Assembly: GCA_032207245.1 (NCBI GenBank)
Contig: CM063509.1
Location: 106,152,521-106,216,520 of the forward strand
Reading direction: 5' to 3'
Length of the DNA stretch: 64,000 nucleotides
From: Pardosa pseudoannulata
Taxonomy: Eukaryota > Arthropoda > Arachnida > Araneae > Lycosidae
This document shows, piece by piece, positions 52,574 to 61,496 of this stretch. Numbering within the stretch: position 1 is the first letter of the stretch; every line of letters starts with the position of its first letter. Below the pieces are notes generated by a model. It had not been told where the DNA came from, made no database searches, and was given only the letters and a program-made list of their open reading frames with translations. Both the position numbers and the translations under genes were made by a program.

Positions 52574-54758
52574 AATTTTGCTCTATATTTTTTAAATATA
52601 AATTCACAATGAACTTCCATCCATGATAGTTATAAAGCATTTATGATGTAATAGAGAATATCAAGATTCCAAATGCTTTTTCTTGTTCTGTGATTATTTA
52701 TTTATTAATTCATCATGAATTCCTCCTACCTATCATGGTTAGTGGTCCATTATGAGTTAAAATAAAATGTGTTCTGGCAACAATGAAAGTTTATAAGTAA
52801 TAAAGTGTAAGTTTTATCTCTGTCATTTTAGAACTTCTAATTTCTTCAGTTAATATCATTTGATCATTTATTTAAGTAGATTTTAAGAAAAAAAATTAAG
52901 TATATAGGCATGTGAGAAATGTTTCTTACATTCTTCAGATTTAATAGAGTGTCGAGTCAATTGTTGTAGATCAGTGTTTTACAAACATTTAGAATTTCAC
53001 CACATTTTCTATAATTTTTATAACTCTTGATATTACATTTTTTATAATTTGAGTACCTCTCTATTAGAAAAGAGAAGAAATGGGAATATACAATTTTATA
53101 ACTAATAGTAGCAATAAGCCAATAATAGCAGTTTTTGTTTGCTGTGCTTGATAGCTAGAGACTTCATGTCCTGAACATTTTTGATACTTTCCCTCTAGAC
53201 ATATAGTTATATCTAGTTTTATTTTTATTGTCCTATTTTAATTCTTTTAATGCATTTGTTAAAGTCTTTAGTGTTTTATCAAATTCTATATACTGTAATT
53301 TCGCACATATAGTCCGCACCATCATATAGTCTGTGGGCATGATTCTTTGTTTAAAAAATTTCATTAATCATCAGATAGTCTGCACCACTAGATAATCTGT
53401 GGACTATACATGGAAATGTATGTATTTTAATCTGACAATATTAAATCATTGTAAAAACAAAAAACTAAGTACAGTAGAGTGCCAAATAGTCCTCACTTAT
53501 CTTTATACTACTTCCACCAGTTCGGCAGCCAGATAAGTCCTACAGTTGCTATACTTGACGTCATAGCTTCCAAAGTGCTGATACACTATGGTTTGCATAT
53601 CTAACACAGGTCATTGTGTTGTTTCATGTTGATTGGATCGCTTTCTTCCCATATTTTTTAATGTTTCCTTTTGCTTGCACTAATTTCTTACTGCTTTCTT
53701 GTCAACCTGAAAATAACTGTCCAATTCTGCTTTTTTGCTTTCTGAATTACGTTCAGCTTGAAAGCAGCAGTAAAACTGCAATGATGTTTTAAAGATGTAA
53801 TAAATTACTAATATTACTGCAAATCAAAATTTTGAAAACAAAGCACACTGTTAGGAGTGATCCTCTTGGTGAAATGATCTTCGATCTTGAACCCATCCAC
53901 TCTGTTGCCAATCTTCTGTAAAAAGTGACTATCAATATTTTCTCATACTCCAGAACACAATTTAAGATTGCTCTTCTTGCTAGTACTGTTTTGTTCTGCT
54001 TTATTTTTTATTTATTTTTTTTCCATGGTTTACTACCAATACAATGTTTTCTTTGCATCTAATGAATTGGGATTTTGTTTAAATTTGATCATTGGCCATT
54101 CGTGTGACATGCTTTTTGCCCCCTTTTTCCAATTTTGAGGAATGAACAACCAGCAGATAATCTGCAGCTGAAGAAATTTGCTTTTTAAACACAAATAGTC
54201 CGTGAACTATAAGTGTGAAATTACGGTAGTTCTGGATATACATTTAATTCCAATAAATTGCCATATGAAACAACACAGTTTTATAGAAAATTACTACTCA
54301 GTGATTGGTATTAAGCTTAGAACTTCATGATCTTAAGTATCTTTAATGTTTTTAATTTAGAGCCTTTTTAAATTTTAAATTATCGATTTTAATTATATAT
54401 ATTCAAAGCTGATTGTTTAATTCAATTTTTATGGTTATTTTCTTTGTTTCCTGCAATAAATATATTGCATTTTTCTGGTTACTTATACTGCCATTACAAT
54501 ATGTTATTCATTTTTAAAAATTAAAAAAAAAATTTTTTTTCTTAGGAAATTTACTTCCTAAAACAGGATCAGGAGTGCGAAATAAATTAAGTGTTATTTC
54601 TAAAAAGAGGCAAAAAAGTTTTGAACATATGGACAAAATGAACCAAAGCAAAAGGCCTCACAAAAAACCTCGTATTTTAAAAGGTAAGTGTACTCTTTTT
54701 TAAAAAAGTATTTATATCCTAAGAAAAGTGGTTTTTTATTTATTTATTTATTTTTTAA

Positions 54759-54789
<31 letters not shown>

Positions 54790-57700
54790 TTAAAAATAAA
54801 TTTGGGAATATTTGGAAAGTTTTTTAGCTAGAATGTAATTTAAAATTTTTCAACTAGTGAAAATATTAAAGTGTTAATATATTTTATCAAAAAACAAATG
54901 GTCCAATTTTTCAGGGATCCTTTTTCAGACCAAAACAAACCAACCAAACTTTAACCAAAAGTATAGATCTTAGATGAGGAACATTTAGCCTTCATAAGAG
55001 CCAGCTCTTAAATTAATTAATATTTAAATATATAGAGTATAACAATTTGAAAATTAATAGAATTAATTGTATTGTTACTGTTAGTTTTTTTTTCTAAGTA
55101 TTATTTATCTTATATCTTTAAAATCTAACAAATTTATTGTAAAATGCTTGTATTTAATTGTTTTTATTTGAAATAGTATTTACATTTGTAAAGAGTTTAT
55201 TAAAAATAATTAAAAGTTAAGAGTTTAACAAGTTATTACCTTTATATAAATACACACACGAAAAAAAGTTAGAACTGTTTTAGTAATAAATAAATAATCT
55301 GTTTTAGTTTTTTTATTAATATTTCTATATAATGCAATAAATTAATAAAACTATACAAAAACAATGATAATTGCATGAGAATCATAGTTGAAGTTTTTTA
55401 GGAATATCAACTTATCCTGCCTCTTTTATTACTGCCAAATTTAAATGTAATCCTCTAATAGTAAAATTATCCCCACCTGTGGCATATATACTTAGATGTG
55501 CATCTTGTTTGAAGTTCTTAACCCTTTCGTGACGGGAAGCGCAAACGCGCGCTTTTCTCTGAGGCCAGCAGCCACTTTCGCGAGTGTGTATCCTAGGCCG
55601 GTGGGTTTTTTGCTATTAAGCCTAATTCATAAAATTAACGAAGTAGCAGCGCGTTATTTAATAATGCTGCGTAAAATATTTAAACGGAATGGGATTTATA
55701 TAAGTTTATAGATACTTTATTTACTTAAGCTATTCCTTATTTAAATATATATTTTACACTTTACTTTTTTTTTATTTTTTACTTAGTTTTATTTAATGAC
55801 TTTTAACATTCAAAACTGAATATCATGTTATTTAAACTTTTTTGTATGAAAAATTTTGAAAACAGGGATCTACAAACAATCCTACTTTACAGTCCTTGCA
55901 TTCATAGTATTTCATTTGTCATTTTGGAGGATTTTTCCTTAATGTGAAAAAACGAATTATCGTCATCATGTTTGTCAGAAATGTCCTCCTCAACATTAGA
56001 ATCACTAGATCCATTATGAACAATTAGAATACTTTATAGTGTCACTATTACTAATATCCTAATCTGTTTCAGAATGAAAATCTGAAATATTTCGTGTCAT
56101 TTCAGCTATTTCAAGCTCAGTTAAACACTTTCGACACTTCGAAAATCTAACAATAAAAAGAGAAAAAAAATCAAGTCTGTGAGATCTAATTCTGTACTAA
56201 AAACTGGACTGCAAACCGAAATATACAATGCTTTAGCAAAAATAAAACTCCCCTGCTTACATAAACAAACACCACGTGGGAATCTAAAGAGCCATCATAA
56301 GACATGGCAATCGAAAACATTCCTTTTCCCTCATGTTTATATAATCAAAAACCACTTGTATGTGTATCATACTACTCTCTTATTGAGTACAAGGACAAAT
56401 CTACATGTATCTAAATCCATATGGACATACAATGCCATCTTGTGTCAATATATAGTTTTAAACTTATAGTTTTAAAATGTTCCACAACACTGGCACACAT
56501 ATGTGACAGTCGGGGGTGAATGAGAAAACGCTCTGGCACGCCAGTGTGTCTTCCAGGAAGTGAACGCGTTTCTTGCTGGCACTTATTTGTGAAAGTAGGC
56601 GCGAAAGGGTTAAATATTCATGTAGAGATTAATATGTTGGAATATAGAATATTTTATTTTTAATAACGTCAATATGTTATAAGTAGTTAAAATTATCATA
56701 AATGATTTACTATTGCTAAATGAATTTTCATGTATACTTTATATTTTATTAGCTTGTTAATTAATTAATTTAATTAAGTGGTTGCTGAAAAGCAGAAAGT
56801 TGTGAAAGAGCCTTCACTGATGCAGAAACTTCCTAATGAAACAACTTTATTACAAAGAGAAAAAGATCTGGAAAATGCTAAAGAGTTCCAAGCTCAAAAA
56901 GATTTTGATGAATGTTTTGGTTTTGGTGTAAGTGGTATTTTTGTAAAATATTTTAAAAACTGAATGAAAAAATTTAAATATTGTCATGTATTTTTAAGAA
57001 TATTTCATTCAATCCGTCATTTATATTGTTTTCATATTGTGGTATAATTTAAGTCTAACTAAGGAATACTTTTTAATAACATATAATGTATCAGCTTTAA
57101 AATTTGATAAAATCTCAGCACAGTCATACCAGTGTTGGGTCAGGGTATGTGAACTATCTCAAGACTCTTATAAGGAGGTGGGGACTACCAGAAGAATTTA
57201 AAATATTTAAGTATATGTACTGTATCAAAATGGAGAAAGGAAAGATGTTGAATGAATTCTTAAAAAATATTTTCAAAAATGTTAAAAATCTACAAAACAT
57301 CACAATCTTTTTTTAAAAAGATTGTGATGTTTTAAAATTTTATAAAATAAAGATAGGTACTTTTCCATTATACTGTCGTAAATCTCACCTGTTGGTCACC
57401 CTCACTTAAATTATTTCTCCAATTAAACTGTTAAATCAGTTACTACTTTGACCTTAGATACGGAATGAAAAATTATAAAGTAGCATGAAAGATGGTTTGC
57501 TGGATAGGTCTCAATTACTTCCACATTGACAAATTTTTTTATGTTATCACTTGACTGGGTAATTTCAGAACTACAGGTTCTTGTAAGCAGACTCAAACTT
57601 TGGAATGTCTCTGCAGTGTGTTTTTACGAGTTTCTTTTAATTGACAGAGAAAAATATTCATTAATCAAAATGACAAAATCTTTTTAAATGCATGTTTGTC

Positions 57701-58149
57701 TGTTGGATGTCATTTAAACTAAGTCTTAAGATTTTTGTCTTCCAAATGATTTTAGCTGTGTAATTTTAATTAAATAATTGTTACTTATTTATTTCTTATG
57801 TCATTTGTATGATTATTATTCTAATAAGCAGATCATCAAGTATTTTCTGCTTAAGACCTTGATAACTGTACTGATTATCTGTAAACAATCCTACATTAAT
57901 GAAATTGTTATTTTTATTAATGTTGGAAGATTTTGTTTTCTATGATTTCTGTTTATTGTGTTGTTAAAAGTTCAATTCATGACTATTTTGTTGTTAATTA
58001 CTTATATGCTTTATATCTTGTGATTTCATCAGGATAAAGATGAAGAGGAGGAGGAGGATGAAGAAGATGATGATGATGATCTTCTTCCTATGTCTACCAG
58101 TTCAGGCTACCAAACATTCCACTCTACACTTGTACAAGATATTTCTTGA
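29608..58149 (+). CDS. CTCF: CTCF, 11-zinc-finger chromatin architecture protein, complete coding region
   Basis: CTCF binds DNA through 11 zinc fingers and organises insulators and chromatin loops in the nucleus. Coding exons: 29608-29785 (ATG 29609), 35498-35617, 41836-42036, 43846-44763, 48558-48824, 50133-50291, 52278-52500, 54546-54683, 56779-56927, 58033-58149. They join in frame to 822 residues plus stop TGA. Fingers (first Cys to last His): 259-279, 287-307, 315-336, 344-364, 372-392, 400-420, 429-450, 458-478, 486-506, 514-535, 551-571. The linkers and helix residues of fingers 3-5 and 7 match vertebrate CTCF ([29 protein letters not shown]). The N-terminus (1-258) is acidic and poorly conserved; the C-terminus has a basic patch and an acidic run. 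It has 11 fingers, like the family, and could only be confused with the paralog CTCFL, which is amniote-specific. Confidence 0.97.
30194..30230. repeat. G-run/C-run hairpin
   Basis: GGGGGGGG then TTGTTCTG, CACGTCA, CAGAACCCCCCCC: two arms that pair with a small bulge around a short loop. It is followed by TCCCAACTGGCTCC and a (TA)n(TG)n microsatellite at 30286-30326. Confidence 0.7.
30286..30326. repeat. (TA)n(TG)n microsatellite
   Basis: About 12 TA units followed by about 9 TG units in CTCF intron 1. Confidence 0.9.
30497..31078 (+). pseudogene. Transposon-derived-looking open frame, family uncertain
   Basis: A 194-codon frame from [18 protein letters not shown] to SMLMPWF, inside CTCF intron 1 on the sense strand. 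The body is protein-like: [20 protein letters not shown] and [12 protein letters not shown]. The latter resembles the short, acidic/serine C-terminal dimerisation motif of hAT-type transposases only loosely. The codons are interrupted in frame by a T run of about 29 (30658-30686) encoding polyphenylalanine, which a working protein would hardly tolerate. I read it as a decaying, truncated mobile-element gene; I cannot name it securely. Confidence 0.45.
32035..32075. repeat. Perfect 18-bp inverted repeat with GCGGG loop
   Basis: Arms TCAGATATTACAGTTGTA (32035-32052) and its exact complement (32058-32075). The central 14 bases, TGTAGCGGGTACAA, are identical to the first 14 bases of the LTR at 32621. 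It marks the broken 5' end of the retrotransposon fragment. Confidence 0.9.
32076..32612 (+). pseudogene. 3' end of Ty3/gypsy-type pol (integrase C-terminus), 5'-truncated
   Basis: An open frame runs from 32076 (just after an in-frame TGA in the inverted repeat) to TAG at 32610-32612. It contains a [15 protein letters not shown] segment and a KDGPYIIL segment, which is the GPY/F module at the integrase C-terminus of Ty3/gypsy elements. A basic tail [10 protein letters not shown] follows. There is no catalytic integrase core, reverse transcriptase or gag in the window, so the element cannot move on its own. The stop is 8 bases before the LTR, with AGGGGGAAGA (polypurine tract) between, as in intact elements. 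Confidence 0.82.
32621..32847 (+). mobile_element. 3' LTR of a Ty3/gypsy-type retrotransposon
   Basis: Starts TGTAG and ends CTACA (TG...CA with 5-bp inverted ends), 227 bp, directly preceded by a polypurine tract AGGGGGAAGA. It contains AATAAA near its 3' part. No 5' LTR is present apart from the 14-bp terminal word in the inverted repeat at 32050-32063. A CTCF core lies inside. Confidence 0.8.
32660..32671 (+). promoter_or_regulatory. CTCF core motif inside the LTR
   Basis: AGGTGGCGCTAG, the classic insect/vertebrate CTCF core (ATA-GGT-GGC-GCT for fingers 6 to 3; the finger 7 triplet ACG is off-consensus at one base). Same orientation as the promoter pair at 27137 and 27157. Confidence 0.6.
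33950..34002. repeat. (TA)n microsatellite
   Basis: About 26 TA units in CTCF intron 1. Confidence 0.92.
35498..35617 (+). CDS. CTCF: CTCF coding exon 2
   Basis: Residues 60-99, [20 protein letters not shown] and onward. Acceptor TTATTAG, donor GTAAGT, phase 0. It begins with its own in-frame ATG, so an alternative start is possible. Acidic, with a VKIENED segment resembling a SUMO site (VKIE). Confidence 0.85.
37830..39130. other. CpG-rich, less AT-rich segment inside CTCF intron 2
   Basis: Unlike the rest of the window, this segment has frequent CpG (for example GTGTGACGCGCGTTAC near 38350), an E-box CACGTG at 38326-38331, the palindrome ACACGTACGTGT near 38584, and a long imperfect hairpin at 38607-38656. 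Two outward tRNA B-box-like words, GGTTCGAATCC near 38920 and, on the minus strand, GGGTTCGAATTC near 39066, sit at its right end. It could be a young insertion or an unmethylated regulatory region; sequence alone does not decide. Confidence 0.5.
39409..39635 (+). repeat. Intronic duplicated block, copy A
   Basis: Shares ordered words with copy B: TTTGAATCT, TTTTGAACATTTTTT, TAGGTACTTGTTTTTGCATTA, a CTCCTTTTTTTCC tract, and AACTTCTG..TCTG. The copies are diverged, so the event is old or these are two members of a repeat family. Confidence 0.65.
40514..40765 (+). repeat. Intronic duplicated block, copy B
   Basis: Direct-orientation partner of 39409-39635, about 1.1 kb downstream: TTTGAATCTATTTTAAATA, TTAGGCACTTGTTTTTGCAT, a longer C/T tract, then GACTTCTGTGTCTGTGATTT. 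Confidence 0.65.
41323..41432. repeat. Compound (CA)n(TA)n(TGTA)n microsatellite
   Basis: A 110-bp run of CA, then TA, then TGTA/TATG units in CTCF intron 2. Short open frames on both strands here are artefacts of the repeat. Confidence 0.92.
41757..41812. repeat. (CA)n(TA)n microsatellite beside the exon 3 acceptor
   Basis: Ends only about 24 bases before the acceptor of CTCF exon 3 (41836), so it overlaps the zone where the branch point should be. Confidence 0.9.
41836..42036 (+). CDS. CTCF: CTCF coding exon 3
   Basis: Residues 100-166, [20 protein letters not shown] to AKASENND. Acceptor ATCTCAG lies just 3' of a long (CA)n(TA)n tract. Donor GTAAGT, phase 0. Confidence 0.87.
42037..43845 (+). 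other. CTCF intron 3
   Basis: 1.8 kb AT-rich intron with a T run at 42599-42621 and an A run near 42709-42724. No gene seen. Confidence 0.6.
43846..44763 (+). CDS. CTCF: CTCF coding exon 4 (zinc fingers 1-7 and half of 8)
   Basis: Residues 167-472. It holds the N-terminal segment with LYDLNGNE (position of the vertebrate cohesin-binding YDF site) and then fingers 1 to 7 with all zinc ligands intact. The two cysteines of finger 8 (458, 461) are also here. Acceptor CCTATAG, donor GTAAGT. The largest exon and the strongest family match. Confidence 0.98.
44883..45098. mobile_element. Small piggyBac-like MITE with TTAA duplication
   Basis: 216 bp bounded by TTAA at both ends. Termini read CCTTCTGCACTCCAA on the left and, inverted, CCCTTTGTGCTCCAA on the right (11 of 15 match). 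TTAA target duplication and C-rich inverted ends are the piggyBac signature. Inside is a perfect 11-bp inverted repeat TAGTAGTTTGG with one-base loop (44921-44943). Non-coding. Confidence 0.65.
48338..48468 (+). mobile_element. tRNA-derived SINE, copy 2 (5'-truncated)
   Basis: Aligns with the minus-strand element at 6495-6675: CTGCTGTCATGTATGTT, GGCTTAAGTAATAGGTCCTG and GTAAAACAGTAGATTATACT match in order. The A-box head is missing and the B box is degraded. Lies 90 bp before CTCF exon 5. Confidence 0.72.
48558..48824 (+). CDS. CTCF: CTCF coding exon 5 (end of finger 8, fingers 9, 10, start of 11)
   Basis: Residues 473-561. It contains IHVKSH (histidines of finger 8), fingers 9 and 10 ([10 protein letters not shown], as in the family), the HDPNYV linker, and the cysteines of finger 11. 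Acceptor TTTTCAG, donor GTAATT, phase 0. Confidence 0.96.
48825..50132 (+). other. CTCF intron 5
   Basis: 1.3 kb intron, more than half of it made of the repeat element at 48936-49710; the remainder is AT-rich. Confidence 0.65.
48936..49710 (+). mobile_element. Non-autonomous element with AAGTCATGGA internal words
   Basis: The left end CATGGTTTCTGC and the inverted right end CAGGGTATCTGC match at 10 of 12 bases, so it looks like a DNA transposon of about 775 bp. Near each end are repeated AGTCATGGA words and CTGCTAAA. The first 140 bp recur inverted at 8108-8241. It is non-coding. No clear target duplication seen. Confidence 0.6.
50133..50291 (+). CDS. CTCF: CTCF coding exon 6 (end of finger 11)
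   Basis: Residues 562-614, [20 protein letters not shown] followed by an acidic linker. It completes finger 11 with two histidines. Acceptor TTTTTCAG, donor GTATTA. Confidence 0.93.
50887..50937. repeat. (TA)n microsatellite
   Basis: About 25 TA units in CTCF intron 6. Confidence 0.92.
51291..51773. mobile_element. hAT-type non-autonomous transposon with 8-bp target duplication
   Basis: Left end CAGGGATGGGCAAACTACCG; inverted right end CAGGAATAGACAAACTTTTT. The CAGGGRTGGGCAAACT terminus is typical of hAT elements in many animals. Flanks are CTCTAGAG (51283-51290) and CTCTAGAC (51774-51781), an 8-bp duplication with one mismatch. 483 bp, with GGCCCGCGG and GGCCCACC words near the ends; no transposase. 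Confidence 0.85.
52278..52500 (+). CDS. CTCF: CTCF coding exon 7
   Basis: Residues 615 to about 689, [20 protein letters not shown] and a Ser/Asp/Asn-rich tail. No known domain. Acceptor TTTGCAG, donor GTATGT, leaving one base of a glycine codon. A (TA)n tract starts about 20 bases into the intron. Confidence 0.85.
52522..52568. repeat. (TA)n microsatellite just after the exon 7 donor
   Basis: About 23 TA units starting 22 bases into intron 7. Confidence 0.92.
53291..54228. mobile_element. Tc1/mariner-superfamily (pogo-like) non-autonomous element
   Basis: Ends TACTGTAATTTCGCACATAT and, inverted, TACCGTAATTTCACACTTAT; the first 25 bases match at 21 positions. Both ends carry TA, the target of this superfamily. 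Internal words ATAGTCCGCACC / AGTCTGCACC / TAGTCCGTG repeat near both ends. 938 bp, no intact transposase seen. Confidence 0.75.
54546..54683 (+). CDS. CTCF: CTCF coding exon 8 (basic patch)
   Basis: Residues about 689-734, with [20 protein letters not shown] and [13 protein letters not shown] likely nuclear localisation and nucleic-acid contact patch, in the position of the basic region after the fingers in other CTCFs. Acceptor TTCTTAG, donor GTAAGT. Confidence 0.87.
54684..56778 (+). other. CTCF intron 8
   Basis: 2.1 kb intron, about half of it the piggyBac-like insertion 55518-56613; also a TTTA-rich tract at 54733-54786. Confidence 0.65.
55518..56613 (-). mobile_element. piggyBac-like element with remnant of transposase N-terminus
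   Basis: Bounded by TTAA (55518-55521 and 56610-56613). Ends CCCTTTCGTG and, inverted, CCCTTTCGCG, followed by CpG-rich subterminal sequence. On the minus strand near 55930-56110 there is a broken acidic reading frame ([12 protein letters not shown], then SDFHSETD, later [14 protein letters not shown]) like the acidic N-terminus of piggyBac transposases. It is interrupted by stops and a frameshift. The catalytic domain is absent, so this is a non-autonomous, internally deleted copy of 1.1 kb. Confidence 0.8.
56779..56927 (+). CDS. CTCF: CTCF coding exon 9
   Basis: Residues about 735-784, [20 protein letters not shown] to DFDECFGFG. Likely helical and charged. The acceptor TAATTAAG is AT-rich with a poor pyrimidine tract; the frame join on both sides supports it. 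Donor GTAAGT. It ends inside the C-F-G-F-G-D-K-D motif completed by exon 10. Confidence 0.85.
56928..58032 (+). other. CTCF intron 9
   Basis: 1.1 kb AT-rich intron with a near-perfect 40-bp palindrome at 57294-57333. A short plus-strand open frame at 57104-57316 has no protein character. Confidence 0.6.
57294..57333. repeat. Perfect 19-bp inverted repeat with 2-base loop
   Basis: Arms AAAACATCACAATCTTTTT and its exact complement, separated by TT. Cruciform-forming; in RNA it would give a very stable hairpin in the last CTCF intron. Confidence 0.9.
58033..58149 (+). CDS. CTCF: CTCF coding exon 10 (acidic tail and stop)
   Basis: Residues 785-822. An acidic run [16 protein letters not shown] is followed by [20 protein letters not shown] and stop TGA at 58147-58149. 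Acceptor TTTCATCAG. Confidence 0.88.
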   Translation, partial: DKDEEEEEDEEDDDDDLLPMSTSSGYQTFHSTLVQDIS

Positions 58150-58232
58150 TGGACTCAATCTATAATTTTTTCTGAAGTTAGAACCATGACCACCTTATGT
58201 ATAATGCCTTATGGTACCTATTTAATATCAGT

Positions 58233-58263
<31 letters not shown>

Positions 58264-58428
58264 TTTTTTTTTTATTTGTCACAAAGCATTATTAGGAAAT
58301 TATTTGAAAGCAGTAAAATTAAATGCTTTAAATAGTTTTAAAATTCATATTGAAAAATTCTGAACTTTGCATTTTAGTTGAAGAGACTGGAAAAAGTTTT
58401 TTAAAAGTAAACAGGCTTTTTTTTCTGT

Positions 58429-58434
58429 AATAAA
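58429..58434 (+). terminator. Candidate CTCF poly(A) signal
   Basis: AATAAA 280 bases after the stop, followed by a T/G-rich stretch (GTTGTTTGTTTGATTT). Other AATAAA words exist further on, so the end is not certain. Confidence 0.35.
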
Positions 58435-58524
58435 AGGGCATGTTGTTTGTTTGATTTTATGTGTGTGACACATGTATTCCTTTATATTTTCTTATTGTAC
58501 AGATATCCTGTAATACTCATAATG

Positions 58525-58531
<7 letters not shown>

Positions 58532-58589
<58 letters not shown>

Positions 58590-58590
58590 A
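58532..58590. repeat. (TA)n(TG)n microsatellite
   Basis: About 17 TA and 12 TG units downstream of CTCF. Confidence 0.92.
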
Positions 58591-61010
58591 TGCACATGTT
58601 GTACAGTATATTAAATGATATTGATATTGTTTTACATTTGTTAAAGTTTTCATATTAGATAAATATACATTATCATTGTTATTATTATTATTATCATCTA
58701 TGTGCAGGATTACAAACCAGTTTTTCTGTTAAAATATTTTATATTTTTCTCAATGTTTTGTTATTTACTTGCTTCTATTTTTTTTTTTTTTCATTGATAC
58801 AAAATAAGGGAAATGTTTGTTTTACATTGAAAGCAGTATTGCTGAATTAAGATTCCTGTGGGACTTTAAAATCTCTGATACTTATTATAAGTTTAAAAAA
58901 AATATTTTCCTTTACTATCTTTCATCTCAAAGTAAATTTTTCTATATTTATTCCTTTTGAGGTTATACAAAAAATTTGCATAAAAATGTAATGTGTATTC
59001 TTCCTAAAAGCAAACAGGTTCAATAGACCATATATTTGGCTTTCATAATGTCATGTTGACATCCTAATGAATTTAGATTTTGATTGAATTCCAATATAAC
59101 ATTGTGTCTTTTAAAGACTAATTAAACAAACATTTCTGTAGATATATCACAGGTTCATTCTATGAAAGTTAATATATTTCTGTAAATTTTATGTGGAATG
59201 AAAAGGGTTCAGTCATAACGGAGCATAAAACTGAAAGCATATGTTGAAGGCCAACATTCTGTGGAACATTATTAGGAAATATATCAGAATTCAACTGTCA
59301 TTTAGTTCTGTTTATAGTTTAAATAAAACATTAAGATTCCAAATCACATTCGTGTATCCATGGGCCCTTAAGGGAAAATGGAAAATTGTAGATCACAGTC
59401 CTAAACAGGTTACTTTGCAAGATCAAACACATTCATATCCCCTGCTACTCTGTTGGTTAACATTACTTCCAAATCTTTAGAATGATTAATAATAAATTAC
59501 CTGAATTAAAAAACCTTAAAATAATTAATATATTTTAAGGTTATCTTTTAAATCTTGTATGTTTAGTGAAAATGGAAAATAATGGCTGTGGGTATTCATT
59601 AAAAGAAATCTATATTCCAGTTACTAATCAAATTATTCTTTAAAAAAAAAATACTTTAACTAGTTAGTATTTAAATCAAATAAAACCGAAATATTTTTAG
59701 CTCCTAAAATACATTCTACTGGACTGGATTCATGTGCCTTGCAGTATGCTTTACAGGTTTCAACAAATAAATGCATTCTTCATCTTGATGTTAAGCAAAA
59801 GTGTATGAGTGTGGACGTAGCTGTTATACCACTTTCATTACGTAAACACGTTAAAATAAACTTATGCATCATTTTATAAAGAAGCACTTAAGTGGCAAAA
59901 CAAACTTGTGACCGTAGTGGTGACAGTGAATTTATATAGGTTTGTTTTAAATGTTGCAATATTTGCACAGGATTAAATTAAAACAAAAACCTTGAACATT
60001 TTAATATTTATTTAAAATCAACTAAGATTAGTACAATCAAAGTTTTTTGCAAAACTAAAATAAGTAAATTTTAGTTCTAATCGAAATTATCAGAGAAATG
60101 CAGTTTCATAAGATTCTTTAATGTTTGCATTTTTCATGCAAGTTCATTAACAAATAGAAGTATACTTACCGTATACTTGCCGAAAATGAATTTTATTTGT
60201 ATTAAATTGCTTTTAAAAAGATATTTTGAATATAACATTTTTGCTAAGTGCAATGTCAAGAAATCGAGAGTTCATATTCTTGACTATTATTAGACACTTA
60301 TTTATGTTTTAAGCAGTTGATGCCTTATCAATCGTCAGACTCAAAAATGGGTATGGAAGCATTTCGAATCAGATTTAAGTTTTTATATCTAACAATTTGT
60401 TTGTTTTGGCCATACATTGTACAGATTTCAATCACATTGTTGCTTACATTTGTAAGTTAAAATCGTTAAACTGAACTATTCCAAATAATTTTAATATGAA
60501 ATTTTTGAATTCAAAGTATAGTAAGTAAATCTCTTGCAAAACTTTAATGGAGGGAATAAATATTCAATGAAGTTATTGTACTATTTATACAATAAAACAT
60601 ATTTTGATGCCCCATTTTTGTAATTAATTCGTTTGCAATTCAATGCTTTTTTTCTTTATGAAAATTGTGTATGCCTATTTCGCTTTTGACAGAAAAATCA
60701 GTTTATACCTTAAAAATTTTCTACAGCTGTGCTGAAATTTTTTTTTATGGAATATATTGCATTTAGATTCATAAATACAAATGTTCCATTTTTAATTGCA
60801 ATTTGTATTTTGCACTTTCAAAATCTGTCTAATTGGTATATTAGTCATTTGTTATTCTATTTAACCCTTTGATCATAGGAACTCCAAATCAAAGCCATGT
60901 ATTTCAATTTAAAGTACTTTTTAGGGAATACTCTACCACAACTATGGTAGATTCTGTTATCTAAGATAGTGTATACAAAACTTTATTTTAAAAAGAAAAA
61001 TAAATTCAAG

Positions 61011-61169
61011 TACAGTAGTGCCTTGACTTAGAATTTAATTTGTTCCATAATAGAAGCAGATAAATCAATTTACTCATCTCAGATCAATTTTTACCATGAA
61101 AATGAGCTGAACTGTCAAGTTGTTCAGGAGGTACCCTCCACCCATGCACAAAAAGAAAGAAAAAGAAAC

Positions 61170-61200
<31 letters not shown>

Positions 61201-61452
61201 GTTAACTGTGTTTTAGATGAAAAATATAATTTAAATAATGAATATCATGCAGACATGTCAACTGCACCAGATTAACTGGAGTTGCTCCATAGAAATAAGA
61301 AAAACTCATAATTCCGGAAACCTCTTGAATTGTCCCTATCCCATAAAATATCAAAAAAATTAGTTTTCGGAGTAAATGTTTTATTTATTTTAAGAAATTT
61401 AATAATTCCTCTTATTTGTTAATCATGATATAATCTCTTAATAGACCCATCC

Positions 61453-61496
<44 letters not shown>

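Larger units (their letters stand above)
52501..54545 (+). other. CTCF intron 7
   Basis: 2 kb intron with a (TA)n tract at 52522-52568 and the TA-flanked transposon at 53291-54228; otherwise AT-rich. Confidence 0.65.
58150..61010 (+). other. CTCF 3' UTR and downstream region
   Basis: Begins after the CTCF stop. A (CT)n tract at 58229-58254 is followed by a T run to about 58275. AATAAA at 58429-58434 is a possible poly(A) signal. A (TA)n(TG)n tract lies at 58532-58590. No coding region supported to 61010. Confidence 0.55.

Noticed and set aside
60861..60890. TTAACCCTTTG as a third piggyBac element
   Set aside because: I found no matching right end with TTAA within a plausible distance, so it is not listed as an element.
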